DNA of 64,000 bases from Onthophagus taurus (Eukaryota > Arthropoda > Insecta > Coleoptera > Scarabaeidae). The notes beneath the pieces are model-generated. The model had not been told where the DNA came from, searched no databases, and was given only the letters and a program-made list of their open reading frames with translations. The stretch lies in assembly GCF_036711975.1 (NCBI RefSeq), contig NC_091972.1:32059001-32123000 (forward strand), given 5' to 3'. The position numbers and the translations under genes were made by a program. Positions 34,801 to 46,000 of the stretch are shown in pieces. Position 1 is the first letter of the stretch. Every line of letters starts with the position of its first letter.

Positions 34801-35540
34801 ATTGCTAATTATCAAGATGGTACTCACAATAAACATATAAGAGCTAAGTAGTAATTATAGTGCCGTATCGTATCGTAATTTGTAATGTAAAAAGTTCATC
34901 ATTTCCTGCTGCGATTTATAGTGATTTCATAACAGATCATAAAACGCAGTTTTCAACTTTAGCGTGTTTTATGTTTCTTGAATTTCTATTTCAAATCTCT
35001 CGTCAATAAGTGGTAGCTTATTATTTTGTTAATGGGTTTGGTTTAATAATTTTATATACAACAACCATTCATATTCTAAAAATTAGTATTATGTTAATAT
35101 TGAATTCAAATACAAATAGAGTTACCAAACTATTTAGAGCCCCCATGGCTGGGTTTATAAAATATTAATCTAAGGCTTCTCTTACATTATAAACATTTTC
35201 GGACGCGTTATTTGTGGCCATTGATAGATATTTGTTCAAATGTTATTTAAATAATAGTACAAACACACTGCATCCAGTTTAAGATATCATATCCAGTTTA
35301 ATTCTTGCAAAGAGCGTTTGTAGGTTTTTAGAATGATTATATGAATAATCTGCAGTACTATATGGTATTTAAATAATTTTTCAAGTTGTTTAAGTATCTG
35401 GAGGCTATTAGGTTTACCATCAAAACTGTTGCGTCAACTCTGATGACACCCCAATTAGTTTCTCAAGTTTGCTATATCTTTTTCCTATACAATTGGTAAT
35501 AGTAAAGCTTATAAATTGAGAATATTAAATTAGTTATGCC
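31899..35540. other. Intronic DNA, no confident feature
   Basis: AT-rich. Minus-strand sequence at about 32400-33250 has the lysine/glutamate-rich look of the LINE linker upstream of reverse transcriptase, but no diagnostic motif survives. 33310-33390 is a simple AT tract. Confidence 0.4.
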
Positions 35541-36420
35541 ACGGATCGTCGTTTGGCCGGATTACCGGAACCGGAATTCCGGCCTTTTGCTAAGCCGGAA
35601 TTCCGGTTGCCGGATGGTTCGTTACTTTTCGGTAAAAATCGTGCTATCGAGTAATGACTCAAATCTGTTTACGTGCAAGTTTAAACGCGTTCACTATTCA
35701 GTGTAATCTGAGATCTATAGTTGTATATATTATATGTGCATCAATAAAAGGCTACAATTAGATATATTTTAAAATGTCAATTAAAAATAGTAAAGTTTGG
35801 TTAAACTTTATCATTAATAAAACTGATGAAACAAAAGTTAATTGTAAATTATGCAAACAAATAATATCAAGAGGGAGGAAAGGAAAACAAGCTTCAACTA
35901 GTCTCTTAATACTTCATTTGAGAAGATACCATGAAGCTGAATATGAGAAATATCTACACTAGAACTTATAATAATCGATGCCATTTCTTCACAAAGGGCT
36001 ATATTAGATATGATAGCTTGCGCCAGAAGAACTGTTACACTTTTTAATCACTCTTCTTTAGCATGTGATAAATTAAAAACTATTTCGAATGATTTGAACA
36101 TGACACCAAAAAAAGTTGTGCAAAATGTACCAACTTGATGAAATCTTCTATATGCTTCAGCGACTGTACCAACACTAAGAAGCAGAATACACTAAGCAGA
36201 TAAGTTCCACAAATTCCTTAATCTCAGATGTTATTCCTTCATTAACCACATTACAAAAATACTTTTCAATAAACACATTTTTTGATGCTGGGCATTAGTG
36301 CAAAACTTTTATTATTTCATGATTAAATGGGAAAGTACCGAAACTCCAACAATTTTAAGTGTTTCTTTAAATTAACAGGAAGAATGAGTATACATACACA
36401 AAAAAACATTGTACAAATTG
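35541..36420 (+). mobile_element. ZBED-type hAT transposon relic
   Basis: Begins with palindromic ACCGGAACCGGAATTCCGG sequence, then a BED zinc-finger frame. After this, broken frames read MTPKKVVQNVPT followed by a degenerate W-N block, and later LISDVIPSLTTLQKYFS, both recognisable hAT transposase segments. Most of the transposase core is missing. The 3' boundary is approximate. Confidence 0.65.
35774..35962 (+). pseudogene. BED zinc-finger N terminus of the hAT relic
   Basis: A 62-codon frame starting MSIKNSKVWLNFI. VNCKLCKQIIS gives the Cys-x2-Cys pair and LLILHLRRYHEAEYEKYL the His-containing half of a BED finger, the DNA-binding domain at the start of ZBED/hAT transposases. The ORF stops directly after the finger, and recognisable hAT sequence continues in other frames, so this is a truncated transposase rather than a free-standing protein. 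Confidence 0.7.
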
Positions 36421-39400
36421 GAAAAAACTGCACGTAAAACATAGTTTTTGTTCAAACGCGCATACATGCATATTATTTTAGTCGTTATTATAGTAATCAT
36501 ATAACACCGCCTTTCACTTTGCCTTTACTCAGTTCATGACGACGACTTCGTAGTGATGTAATTAAGGACTTTAGGTCTGGTCAAAAAAGGCCAACTACCT
36601 CGAGAAAAAATGTCTTTAAAGTTGTCATTATCAAACGAAATGCCATAATGACAAGATTTTACATGATAACATTAGACAAGTAAAATTTTTTTTTGTTCTA
36701 AAACGATTTTTCTCATTTTTATTGTAAAATTTGATGCCATCGAAACCTGTAACATGCAAGAATCGAAATTAATTAATAATAGACAGTCTACAAATCTTTG
36801 CCAAGCTTTTCTTAAATTTTCAGTCAGATTGGACTATTATATTTTACAAATAGAATTCACACAAAAAAAAATTTTTTTTTATTCAAAACAATATAAATAT
36901 TGAATTCCTCAAGAATGTTTGTGATTCTCTCGGGTTTCTTAAGCTGCACAGGTTTCTTTTTCAGCATATTTTACTAGTTAATAAATACTTCATATCAAAT
37001 ATGATGAAAGAAGTTTTTGTTGCCCATCAAATAGCACCAATTTCAAAGAATATATACCTAGCCGTGAAAGCGTACTTGTAAGGAATGGTTTTTCCGAATA
37101 TAAACAGATTCTTATTTTTAATTTTTCTGAATTTTTACATGATCACCTTAAAATCATATTATCTAACATCTTTTGATTGGATCAACTTCGATATTGTTTT
37201 GAATGTAGTTGGTACGGTCTAGTTATAGCGGTGGTTAACTACGGGTTACATGCGGTTGCGAAGATTAACTTCTCGATGTGTTTTGCGACAGTCACTGCAC
37301 TTGGTGATGCTATCATTGACTTTATTATTCTTTTTTTTTTTCATATTATTTTTTGATATTTTTGTATATCAATTGCTAAATTAATAGTAATTTTGCTTGA
37401 GCAGTTTCTTAGATTAAGATTCTAGCGAGGTATACAGGTGTAGTTGACGGTGGTGTAAAAGAAATCCTGTCCTTGCAGTCTTAGATATCTTAGGTCCATT
37501 ACGGAAAAGGACCGTAGGCATTTTATCCAAGCGTAAATAATTTATCGGTAGCTGTGAAAGGTCAAAGAACCAGGCATAAAAATGTGTGGTATAATCAATG
37601 CGAGCATCGAGCACCAGTTCGTAGTCTGCTTACTATCTATTGATTAAAATTACAGCCACTTCTCTGTTAAATATATCTCGGGACGCCAGATTCAGTATGG
37701 TTTCCTTATTGGGTGTCGATCTCATGGATATTCTTATCAGCAAGCAATGTCTAAGGTGTAAGGTATAGCTCGGATGTGTAATTTTGCTCACAGTGAGTCT
37801 ATGGACTAAGATGGATTTAAATACAGTTTTATAAATCCACCTTGTTCCCTTTCAACCAATCTTCATTCTAATTGCTATTGTATCCTAAATGGGAGTTCTA
37901 TGTAAAACTTTTGTCTAAGATTAAACTGAGTTTTTCTTCTCAGAGGTTATTACAAAAGGACATAGGTTTTAACTTCCTTAATTCCTTTTGTTGCTTGGTA
38001 AATAAAACTAACAGTCTAACAGCGAATCTTCTTCACACCATCGTTTACCATGTTTCCTCTTAATTGGCTAGCTACTTCGTCAGTGTATCCATTTATATAA
38101 TAATAGTTTTCATTTAACTTACTAATAAGGGTATCGTATAGTTTGATCTAAAGAACAATCTTCTGCAACATCTTGCTGTGCTGTATGGTTTTGTATCCTC
38201 ATGATTCGGTGAAACCTCTAGAAATGTCAGTGCCAGGTTGCTACTTCTATGATGCTTTTAAACTCTACACAACTGAAATTATGTTACTGTTGATATAGAG
38301 AACATTAAGTACACTCCCCCTAATTTCCTTTTTTCTTATTTTTGCTGTAACGCTTTTCCAGTAACATTCCTATTAGGAACGTAATGATAGACGTTAACAG
38401 TCCGGATCCTTGTAAAATCCTCAAGCACTATTTAAAAACGTAGGGAAGATGCCATCAAATACCGGTGTTGTGTAAGCTGACTATAGCTCACTTTTAGACT
38501 TTCGCTTTATTAAAAGCTTTTCTGTAGACGCTTTTAAATGTAGCGGACTATCATCAAGATCTGAGTATTTCTCTTATTTCTCGACGTTGAATTTCGTAGT
38601 GAATCCAGAAATATGCATGGCTGATGACATTTGCATTTGATTCCTATCAACCATCTCCAAAATTATCATCCAACCTCAATGTGGGGATTGATAAGGTAAA
38701 TTTGTGTTTATTTAGGTAAAAACACTTCCAGGAAAATAAACAAAAAAAAATAGATATCGAAATCTTTGAGTGTTAGTTTCATAAAAACTAAATTCATCAG
38801 AAAATAGTGTATACCGTCCTGGCGATATTTGTTTGTTTAGTTGGTTTTCAATTTTGTTACTGTAACAACTAACTTAGTGATTTTGTATTTATATATCTTG
38901 GCATTATCATAGATCAAGTGGTTTATTATGTACTAACGTATCAACATAATAAAATTATGTAAAGTAACGTTGTCAATCATTGCGTATTCGAATGAAAAAT
39001 TGATTTGTGAATTATGTCAGTTTGAATCATTTTTGACAGAGTAACAAGTATGGCTATGGCATCAATTTGTCTATATGTCAGTTTTGTTAGGAAGGCTACT
39101 TATGAGAAGCTATTACGTTTATAATAGTAATACTATTTTTGGAATATGTCATTTTCAAACATCCTCCTCCAAAACCAGTTAAACGGTTTGATTTGGTTGT
39201 ATATTATTGCGAAATTAATATTTAAACATCTCATACATTTATGATAAATGGTTGTAACGATTGAATTAAATTATAATTAACAGATATTAAAATTTAAATG
39301 TTTGAAAACACGAAAATGAATACAAATATTTACTTTGCTAATGTTAAATGCTGCCGTGTTTGGCAAACAATGAAATCATCGTCACCTATCATGTAAAGTC

Positions 39401-39889
39401 TTTTCTAATTAAAATGTTAGTTCTGAAAGTATGTGTAAGAGCTTTTTATTTTTGTCAAACGTTAATTCGCTTTACATTTCTCACACATTATGTATGAAAA
39501 ACTTTTACATTAGGTATTTCACTCCTTTTCCATTTATCGGGAAATATAGGCCAATCATATTTTTCTCGCTAGTTCCGTAGGAAGTACTATAATGCTGTTT
39601 TCCCTCGTTTTATCGGTAATTTCTCCATCCAAGGTATACATAGGTCTTCTTAGTTCTTTACTTAGGAGGTATTTTTTAGTCTGTTTTTCATGCACTTTGT
39701 GCTACTTCTACTCAAAAATTTCCTTTGTTTGTTTTTGGATTGAATTCGTCTTTTGTACTTCCCGATTAGATTACGCGTGAGCTCTTCTCAATTCTGGCAC
39801 TTTCCGAGATATTTAATAAATTATTCTTTTTATCATATTTGTGAATTAAAAAAGAATTCATTTTTATAAAATTGAAATGGAAATGTAGG
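36421..39889. other. Intronic DNA, no feature recognised
   Basis: Only short frames. The stretch at 37400-38700 is somewhat less AT-rich and may be an old element, but no motif was legible. Confidence 0.45.
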
Positions 39890-40375
39890 AAATATATTTT
39901 AACAGTTCCAAGCTGGCAATAATTTTACGATTTTAAATCCGAAAAACAAGACATGATATGTTATCTACGCTGCGCTATGTATATTCTTTCTTTGACAATT
40001 TGTGTTATGGTTGAGCGCTTTGAAGTTGGTGATATGAGTAAGTTTGATGTGAATAAGTGGCAGGAAATGCCAAGTGAATAAGAAGTACAGAAGAAACGTT
40101 TTGTTTTTCCTTGGAGGAAGGAGTTTTTACGTAGAAAATATATTTTGCGAGTTCCAAGCTGGCGATAATTTTACAATAAATGATTATTCCCTTGAAATCC
40201 GAAAACAAGACTTTATTGAGCGTTAAACAACTTGTAAAGTTTTTGTAATGGTTGAGCGCTTGGACGAAGTTCTTGATACGATTAAGTTTAACGTGAATAA
40301 GTGGCAGGAAATGCTAAATGAATAAGGAGTACAGAAGAAATGCTTTGGTTTTTCTTGCTCATAATAAGCATAGCT
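39890..40375. repeat. Direct tandem duplication, two ~245-bp units
   Basis: AGTTCCAAGCTGG occurs at about 39904 and 40150, and GAATAAGTGGCAGGAAATGC at 40051 and 40295, a period of 244-246 bp. Similar segments in each unit read MVER...VNKWQEM, followed by stops. The copies differ by substitutions and short indels, so the duplication is old. Confidence 0.8.
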
Positions 40376-42759
40376 CGGCTCTTTTCTCATATAATGATGA
40401 TCAGTTGCAGTGTTATCCTACAGTCACAAAATGCAGGAAAATCCGTCATGATGATATGTGATGAATAAACACCATTCAGTTGAAATAAATCGTTGATGTT
40501 ATCACGGAAATTCATGTTTCCTGATTTTTTGAAGAGTATTAGAACCGGCGAAATACAAATTCTTTATTGAACTTACGCTCATAAATTATTTTCAGTTAAA
40601 TTTGCAAAATTCAGTTCACTAGTACATGAAATTGGGTTGGATACTGATGATGCTTATTCAGTGCTAGTTTTCTTGCATTTAAACCATCGATATAATTTTC
40701 AACCTTCCCAATACTTTTAACAATGAAAATTAAAGCGTACTAACTAGTCATCACTTGTACCACTTCTGCAATGTGTTTGATTATTTACTGAACAAAAACC
40801 AATACAATATATTCATTAATAGACCACATTTACATTTATAATCCCATATTTACCGAGCTATGTAACGTTATAAGCACGCTACGTTTCGAATACAATTGAA
40901 GTGATACGATACGATAGCTACCAATATACGAGAACTCTCAAATTAAGTTAAAATCGTTTTACTATGCTCGGGTTCAAAAGATTGATCGGTTGATCGAGAT
41001 TTGCAAAGAGAGATGTCATTAAACAGTATTGATGAAATTTGACATTAGAATATCTTAAAATAAGTTTGACGTACCTTTTTCCATTCTCTAGGGATGTGGT
41101 ATAGTTGCTTGAATTCGAAGAATGACACTGAATGTATCAAAAATGCTACTTAATTTCTTGTGTGGTTACAATACATTTTAAAAAAAGCAAAATTATTTTA
41201 TAATAATGATTGTCAGATTTTAGATAAGCACTTAGTGCATAGCAATTGATGTCTTTTCGTAGAAAAACATTTAATAATTAACCGACAATTACTGTTGCGC
41301 GTGTTGTAGGTATTCTAAGCGGTGGCATAACATTGTATTGTCCAGGTAAAAGTGAATCTTATTGCAATAAAGAACAAAGATTATATATAATACATGCAAA
41401 ACAGCAGGAATGAAATACAAATGACAATATTAATAACTTATATATCGTAAATATAGAAAATGTTGTAATCCTACGATATTGTGCAATAAAGGATTAATAA
41501 TGCGTGTTCTCTAACTTTATATAATAAATACTTCAATTGACGTGTGAAATTGTGTATGGTTCACCGAATAATCTATCTAAGAAGCTATAGTTAATTTTAA
41601 GTTTGTAATAAAGCGTTCCCATCATGATCTTCTTTCTTTTCTAGATGAAGTCTAGTCTTTTGAGTAGTTTTTTTTTATCTCGACGACGAACGCTCTGATG
41701 TTTTGACACGATGTTAATCAATTTTATGGCAAAAATTGTTTAAGCTAATCTTCCATCACAATAATATCATAATTTTGAAAAGCCCCTTGAAACTATTGTT
41801 ATCAATTATAGCTGCAATGTTAATTCCATCGTCATAGAAAGTTTATACGCCAAAGTTTCAAAGCTAACATGTTTCGTGTTGTGGCTTTTATAAGTGTAAA
41901 TTCTACGGTATAGGGTGGCCCATATACAATTGCAAATCGCTTTCATGGGATGGTAATTTCTGGGAATTGCCAATTTATAACACATACATAGTTCGTCGAA
42001 GAGCTCACCCTTGAGTTTGTCTCTGTCGTTAAAATACTTCATTTCTTTTTTGTAATTACTACGACTGTATGGTTTACTATCTCCTCTTGTAGTTGTGTTC
42101 TGGTCCAATCGTGATGGTTTTGAACTGCGTGTTTGGTAACCTTGGTTCTAACAGCGCTCGTTACTGCAGCTTTGATTTTCACAATACCATTGTGCATTTT
42201 TTGATATATTTGTTTTGGCATGCATATCACTCCACAAAATGCAGGCTTTTTAAAATTCTATTGCAATAAACTTACGTCAACTTTATGGTCATTATTACTA
42301 GCTCTTATTTTCATATTTTAGGAAACCGATTGAGACCAAATTACGATACTCATATACCTTACTTTTTACCTTTATATAGTTTAAACACTTTTTATATCAA
42401 AAATTGATTTCGTTCATATACTCACCAAGTTTGTTAACTGACGTACTTGTATGACTTGCAATTATGGAACCTATTCCAACTGTTTAGCTATTGTATGTTA
42501 ATATGTTCTAGAATTGATTTTGTATCATAAGCAATCATTAAAATGAAATGACTCACTATGGCCACATCTAACCATTTTTTCCGATAAATATTTCGAGTAG
42601 ATAAAAAGTACCTTTTAAATACTGTAACATCTTGTTGTTGAATCAAAATTTCCTTCTAGGGTTGTGTTTACTAGATGTTGCAACTTGAAATCGTCTGATT
42701 ATCCCTTTTTCACCTTTTTTTATGATTGTTGGGATTTATACATTTTTATACAACATTTA
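40376..42759. other. Intronic DNA, no feature recognised
   Basis: AT-rich, no long frame, no clear repeat ends. Confidence 0.45.
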
Positions 42760-42895
42760 TTCCTACTTTTACCATTCTCCTGATAAACCATCTAGGGGAT
42801 AGTTATCATGGTTACAGCGGTTTCATGCGCTCTCATTGGCTAAGAGCTGGATTTATCTATCAGGTAAAGTTATCAAGAGGTGGTAAAAGTGGGCG
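42760..42895. mobile_element. 136-bp MITE with TTA target duplication
   Basis: The left end TCCTACTTTTACCATTCTCC and the inverted right end ACGCCCACTTTTACCACCTC share the ACTTTTACCA core and continue into CTTGATAA / CCTGATAA. TTA flanks both ends, a target preference seen in PIF/Harbinger-type MITEs. It lies only 115 bp upstream of the first NCOA6 coding exon. Confidence 0.65.
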
Positions 42896-43010
42896 TTAAA
42901 TCAATAAAAAAAAAGATTTTTTGTTGCAATATGTTAGCTGTTTATAGTTTTGTATAATCTGTTTACCTCTAAGAAAATTATATTAATGATTTTCTGATTT
43001 TATTATTTAG

Positions 43011-46000
43011 ATGGAAGCAAACAGCGACGGATGCAGTCTCACAACAGTAGTAACTTGTGAGGGAGACCTATCGGATCCGTGCTTCCAGGGACGGTTCGAG
43101 AGCGTACTGGGCACGCTGCAGTGTTTAATCGGGGATCAGTTAAAAGTGCGCAAACTGGAACCGTGGAACTCCGTGCGTGTAACGCTGTCCATCCCTCGAG
43201 AGGCAGCGTTGCGCCTGAGGCAACTCGCCAGCGATGGCTCGCAGCAGCTTCGCGCGCTGGGCATCCTCAGCGTCCAGGTGGAAGGTGATCAGGTCATCTC
43301 GCTACGGATAGCCGGCCCGTCGGAAACGCAGGAGATCATCTTGCAAACCGTGCAAGGTAAATTTTAGTTTATTTGGTTTTATTTCACAAATAATTCGGTA
43401 ATTTTATATTTTAATTTTAGATGCGACTCCTGGACCCAGTTCAGTGCCTACGGAAACGGCAAATCTGTCGCAACTCCTGCAGGGAAGTAGCCAGCATCCA
43501 GCGGAGCCGGCTCCAGCCCCTAGTGAAAAAGTGCAATTCCCTTCGCCAAACGTGGTGTGTCCGGCGGATTCGATCGTACCAAAAGTTCCACAAACGTCGG
43601 TCGCGCCCAGTTTGGCGCCATCGACCAACAAGCCCTATGCGGCCCCTTTCCCTTTCACCACGATGAACCAGGCTATAGGCACAAGTACAAATCAATATCC
43701 GCAAAATCCACCGCCTCCTTATCCTGGTAGTAAACATCAATCGGTGAATATGACGAGTCCGTTACTCGTAAATCTTCTTCAAAACGAAGGAGTACAATCG
43801 CCCAAACAACCGCCTGCTCCCCCTGATTTGGACGTGAATATGGTTAACGGGTTGGGGGCTGGACCACCTCCTTACGTTCAAAACAAACCGCCTCCACCAT
43901 TTGTACAGAAGACGATACAACCGCAGCAAAGGATAGTCAAACAACCTCAACTCCAAAAACCCGTGAATACAATTTTTCGGCAAAACTCCACCATGAAACC
44001 AATTCTACCATTAGCGTCACCTACCAACACCGCCCTCACCTCTCCTAACATTCATCCTTCGACCTTACCCATAACATTAGGTAACAGTAACATACCTAAT
44101 TCACCATCAACGCCCAAAACGACGGACACCATTGTTAATTTACAACAACCACAGCAATCAATTGCTGTACCAAAACCCACCGTAACGAATAATAATGCTA
44201 ATAGAGCCGTGCCTTACCGTTCATATCCACCTTATAACAACTCTTGGGAACAACCAGCGTCGATGCCTCAGGTCCAAGAGCTAACGCCCACCTTGCCTGA
44301 TCTGAAAACCGAGTTGGATTTAGACAATCTTCTTCCAACGTTGGTGGGGAGCCCGCCAGACATTCCTGAGGAAGTTACCGACGCGCCCTCGAGACCCAAG
44401 TACCTTATTAACCCTTTAACGGGGGAATTAGAACCGCAATCGAGTAGCGATAGTGAAGACGATGTCCCGAGCGACGTTTTCACCGATTTACCATCGCCAA
44501 CGATCATGTCCGATGAAGATACCAATTCAACTCACCGGCCGGACACGACGGATCAGAGCGATAGTGAATCGAGGTCGTGTCACAGCGACGGCGGAAAGTA
44601 CAAACAGCACAAGAAGGTTCGCGAAAAGGGAAGAGATTCTCCGAGCATCAAACAGGAGAAAATTAAGCTGAGACTGAAACTGGGAAAGTCAGAACCCGTG
44701 AGTCCCGCTTATAAGGTAGATGTGAGCTTTATTAACACTCAACAGCCGAAAAAGGCGGTACCGGAGGAACCTAGGGTTCCGCCGTTACATATATCGTTAA
44801 GGGGAAGAAACCACGCCGTGATTAACAATCGGAAGCGGGTGAAATTGAATCCCGATGGGACGCCAATGAAACCAAAGGTGAAAAAGGTGCAAAAGGACGA
44901 ATTGTTGGTGACGGGCGGTAGTGCGGGTGACGTTGACGTGACCGCAATAAACAATGCCGTTGAACAATTGAAAAGTGACATCGGTGAAGTGAAAAAGGCG
45001 AAAAAGCCGCGCGACCTCAGTGTGTTCAATTTCAAGGAGAAACTAAAGGAACGAAGAGGCAGTGATTCGGAACTCGCACGAACCGCGAAGAAACATGGCG
45101 AAAGTAATGGTGTCTTGATTGACAAGAAACGGAGGCTAAGTCAAACTGAAGAATCTCAAACGTTAGTGCTGGGATCGACCAATACGGGCACAGTGTCCTC
45201 TCTTTCCTCTAGCCATAAACCAAGGAAAGATAAAGTGAAGGTTAAAGATGCCTTAAAATTGAAAGATTTGAATAGGTGTAAGATTTACAATAAGAATACA
45301 ATGGAAAAATTGACAAACCAAGTGCCGTTGCCTACAACTGGCGACATAGACATGGAGGCTAAATTTAAGCAGCGCCTTTTAGAAGAACCGACACGATTGC
45401 CCTCTAAACCTGTAACACCCAACAATAATCTGGGAACAAGTGAAAATAACGGTACGATAGAAAGTTTAAATGTGGAAGATCTCATTCACACGTTAACAGA
45501 TCCTGTTCAAGTTAAAGATAAGCCACCCGAACCCGATAAGTGTAATACGCCAGATAGAAAAGCGGATATTACTGAAAAGCAACCAAGTCGATCGCCGAAT
45601 TCAGGAGGGCAAGGGGAGGATAGCGGAATAGAAAGTATGGATGCTCTTAGTGAAAAATCACCGAATCAGGCGAGTCAAAGTCCTCACGCCGATATCCAAG
45701 ATAACCTAAAGCCGAAAACTCAAGTGCCTCACATATTGGATATCGAGGCACAACTTGCAAAAATGGAAGGCTTCACTGGTGACGAACTTCCCGAGACAAA
45801 TCACAATAATGAAATGAAAGAGCAATGCTGCGGTTTAAACAAGGAACCGGAGGAACCACCTTTGAAGAAGGAACAAAAAAAGGAAGAAGATTTAGACCCT
45901 TTACCGGTCAGAGTAACACCTCCGCTTTATACATATTCCAATCCTGACAAAAGTCGGGCAGATAGTCCCACTTCGGACGTAGAAACAAATCATTGTGGAA

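Larger units (their letters stand above)
21929..43010 (+). other. Proposed giant first intron of NCOA6, transposon-filled
   Basis: Between the candidate leader exon and the acceptor TTTTATTATTTAG at 43010 no host coding exon was found on either strand. The stretch is occupied by a tandem array, hAT, Kolobok-like and MITE insertions and old AT-rich DNA. That it is one intron is inference. Confidence 0.4.
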
